Below are positions 62,094 through 64,000 of a stretch of 64,000 nt of DNA, one piece after another. The DNA comes from Calditrichales bacterium MX18-03. GTDB lineage: Bacteria; Bacillota; Clostridia; Lutisporales; Lutisporaceae. The translations under genes and the position numbers were made by a program. Location of the stretch: contig JAJGRE010000003.1 of assembly GCA_021083345.1 (NCBI GenBank), positions 124,001 to 188,000 of the forward strand, given 5' to 3'. How positions within the stretch are numbered: position 1 is the first letter of the stretch; each line of letters starts with the position of its first letter. The notes under the pieces were generated by a model. The model searched no databases and was not told where the DNA came from. It worked only from the letters and a program-made list of their open reading frames with translations.

Positions 62094-64000
62094 TTATTGT
62101 ACCGCACCAGTCAGGCATTTAACCGGAACCTCCGAGCGGTACCCATTCTTCATTCCTGTTCCCAGCTGTCCTGAAGCGTTGGTTCCCCAAGCCCATACTG
62201 TTCCGTCTCTTTTCAGCGCCAGGGAGAAATTCTCACCGGCAGCGATGCCGGTTATATCGCTCAGGTTCGGAATAGCAAAAGGATTGAAATGAATGCTGCG
62301 TTCCTTTTCGCCCAGCTGGCAATAGGAGTTATCACCCCATCCCCATACGGTTCCGTTTGATTTAAGCGCCAATGAATGTCTGTAGCCCGCCGCTACTGCT
62401 GTCACATCCGCAAGCCCTTCTATTGTCCTTGGTGTCTGTGTCTGGTCGATTTTTACGATACCAAGCTGACCGTAGGCATTATCGCCCCATACCCTTACTG
62501 TTTTATCCCGGCCTGCAGCCACGACATGGTCGTAACCGCCGCTTACCATTGTAATGTCGTCAGTTCTGCTGATGATTCTCGGCGTCGAGACGACATTGTC
62601 CGCATTCTCTGAGGGTTTGATGCCCAACTGTCCGCTGAAACTGCTCCCCCAGCCCCATACCTGCATGCTGCGTTTTACCGAAAGAGCGTATTCGGCACCT
62701 GCACAAATCTGCATCATGCCGGAAATGCCTTCTATCCTCACCGGAACGTTGGTAATGTCCTCCTTGGCTTTTTTGGGGGTATAACCGCTGCTGCCGCAGG
62801 CATAAACCAGCCCGGTCTTTGCCAAAGCAAGCGTAAAGCCGTTTCCTGCAGAGATTGCCACTATCTGCTTCAGCCCGTTTATTTTCACCGGCTGCTTTCT
62901 TGTCTCATAGGTTCCGTCTCCCAATTCCCCGTTGCTATTGGTACCCCAACCCCAGACAGTACCGTCCTTTTTCAGAACCATCATATGTGAATGGCCCGCT
63001 GCCACATCAACAACATCCGTAAGTCCGAATGGCTGAATCGGCAGCCGCTTCTCAGTTTCGGTGCTGCTGTCCTGCTGACCGTGCCGATTGGCGCCCCATG
63101 TCCATAGTGTTCCGTCATCCTTTAATGCAGCTGCATAATCCCTGGAAGCAACCACTTTTTTCACATTCTGCAGCATCGTTACCTGAAGGGGTTTCCCGTA
63201 ACAGTAGGCGCCTCCATCTCCTAATTGTCCGTAGTAGTTATCCCCCAATGACCAGATTTCTCCTTCCTCAGTCAGCATGGCTACATGCTTTATGCCTGCG
63301 GCCAGCGCTTTAGCGCGATGCTGAAAGGCCAGCCTTTCCGGCTTTTCTGATCCGGCTTTCCATTGCCACACCTGTCCTTCCTGATCGATTGCGTAGATCT
63401 TCTCATCGGGACCTGCACAAAGTTGCTTTATCTCTTTCAAACTATTCAGTTTTGCTGCTCCGCTTGCGCTGATTTTCCAATACCAGACACTTCCGTCTGC
63501 TTTAATGGCATAAACAAAGCCGTGGGCTTCAGTAACGTGCTTTACCTGTGCCAGGTTTTTCATTTCGTAAGGTTTGTCGGAATCCCCTCTGAAAACCCAA
63601 AGTGTTCCATCCTTCTTGACTGCATAGGTGTTGAGCACCCCGCTGTACAACACCTCTACATCCGTAAACTGTTTGACCTGTGTAGGCACGACCTTTGTTT
63701 TTCCCATCTGCTGACCCTTATAAGCACCCCAGATCCATGCCGTATTGTCCACATCAACGGCAGCGCTGTCATTGAGTCCGGCAGTAACCGACTTAACAAC
63801 ATATAGATCATTGACGGTAACCGGTTTTAGAATTTTACTCTTTACGGTATCACTGTTGATCTGGTATTGGGCATTATTTCCCAGACCCCATACCATTCCG
63901 TGTCGGTCCAGCGCCAGTACGAAGCCATTTCCGGCTGTAACGGCCTGGATGTCTTCAAATCCCTTGATCCTGAGCGGACGAAAAGCATATTTGATATTTT
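62094..64000 (-). CDS. RCC1-repeat (alpha-tubulin-suppressor-like) protein, C-terminal part
   Basis: The frame is open from the stop at 62094 to the right edge; the ATG at 63896 is internal, since the reading continues upstream as VTAGNGFVLALDRHG, another repeat. I count at least thirteen RCC1/BNR-like repeats in 635 residues, each built around AAGxxHSLALKxDGTVWxWG with GQLG turns. Together they would form one or two seven-bladed propellers. Bacterial members are often exported or anchored, but the N-terminus is outside the window. Function unknown. Confidence 0.9.
   Translation of the reverse strand, partial: NIKYAFRPLRIKGFEDIQAVTAGNGFVLALDRHGMVWGLGNNAQYQINSDTVKSKILKPVTVNDLYVVKSVTAGLNDSAAVDVDNTAWIWGAYKGQQMGKTKVVPTQVKQFTDVEVLYSGVLNTYAVKKDGTLWVFRGDSDKPYEMKNLAQVKHVTEAHGFVYAIKADGSVWYWKISASGAAKLNSLKEIKQLCAGPDEKIYAIDQEGQVWQWKAGSEKPERLAFQHRAKALAAGIKHVAMLTEEGEIWSLGDNYYGQLGDGGAYCYGKPLQVTMLQNVKKVVASRDYAAALKDDGTLWTWGANRHGQQDSSTETEKRLPIQPFGLTDVVDVAAGHSHMMVLKKDGTVWGWGTNSNGELGDGTYETRKQPVKINGLKQIVAISAGNGFTLALAKTGLVYACGSSGYTPKKAKEDITNVPVRIEGISGMMQICAGAEYALSVKRSMQVWGWGSSFSGQLGIKPSENADNVVSTPRIISRTDDITMVSGGYDHVVAAGRDKTVRVWGDNAYGQLGIVKIDQTQTPRTIEGLADVTAVAAGYRHSLALKSNGTVWGWGDNSYCQLGEKERSIHFNPFAIPNLSDITGIAAGENFSLALKRDGTVWAWGTNASGQLGTGMKNGYRSEVPVKCLTGAVQ

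Overview
The window looks like a chromosomal segment of a Gram-positive, endospore-forming Clostridia member, possibly near the clostridial cluster III / Hungateiclostridiaceae lineage. The evidence is an alpha/beta-type SASP gene, spoVB, an S-layer (SLH) protein, strong AGGAGG ribosome sites, a dgt-yaiI-dnaG-rpoD block, a T-box before valS, PyrR-type pyr attenuation, a class A RNase P RNA and a secretin-less Tad pilus locus. I see no insertion sequence, phage or CRISPR array. The species is not determined.

Layout. 1-1800: three minus-strand GNAT acetyltransferases, the third behind a c-di-AMP (ydaO-type) riboswitch. 1900-4390: an XRE/S24-like regulator, a FlK-like thioesterase and an M42 peptidase. 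4390-5980: pyrB-pyrI with an attenuator leader carrying two PyrR-type loops. 6160-9640: an SLH protein and spoVB. 9650-14090: an O-antigen-ligase-like protein, rnpB, a zinc-ribbon coiled-coil protein, a Nif3-family protein and trmK. 14200-21280: a small ORF, two tRNAs, rpoD, dnaG, yaiI, dgt, an ArsR-type regulator and rsuA. 21400-28720: a three-gene operon encoding a 1643-residue HD/helical-repeat/NadD-like/GNAT-like/PRTase-like protein, an LDH/MDH-fold dehydrogenase and a cysteine-motif flavoprotein. 29100-32780: gdhA, yjbQ, and bioY-bioB under a BirA-like operator.

32790-48880 is devoted to Tad/Flp-type pilus machinery. The first locus is canonical (flp, tadE, tadG-like, cpaB, tadZ/cpaE, tadA, tadB, tadC, then a DUF192 gene). 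Immediately upstream on the same strand lies a second, divergent Tad-like operon with its own strong promoter: REC/CpaE-like, CpaB-like, a second ParA-fold protein, TadA-, TadB- and TadC-like proteins, and three short N-terminally anchored proteins in place of a recognisable Flp pilin. No prepilin peptidase gene is in the window.

49000-64000: small clostridial ORFs, a lipoprotein polysaccharide deacetylase, a SASP gene, a DUF4364 protein, a YchF-family GTPase, folC, T-box-controlled valS, pgsA, an orphan NMT1-type binding lipoprotein, mnmH (selU), a YtcJ-like amidohydrolase and the C-terminal part of a long RCC1-repeat protein running off the right edge.

The two best candidates for an undescribed system are the three-gene nucleotide/redox operon (21479-28718) and the second Tad-like operon (40596-48800). 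All function calls are by eye from motifs, gene order and family knowledge; nothing was searched.
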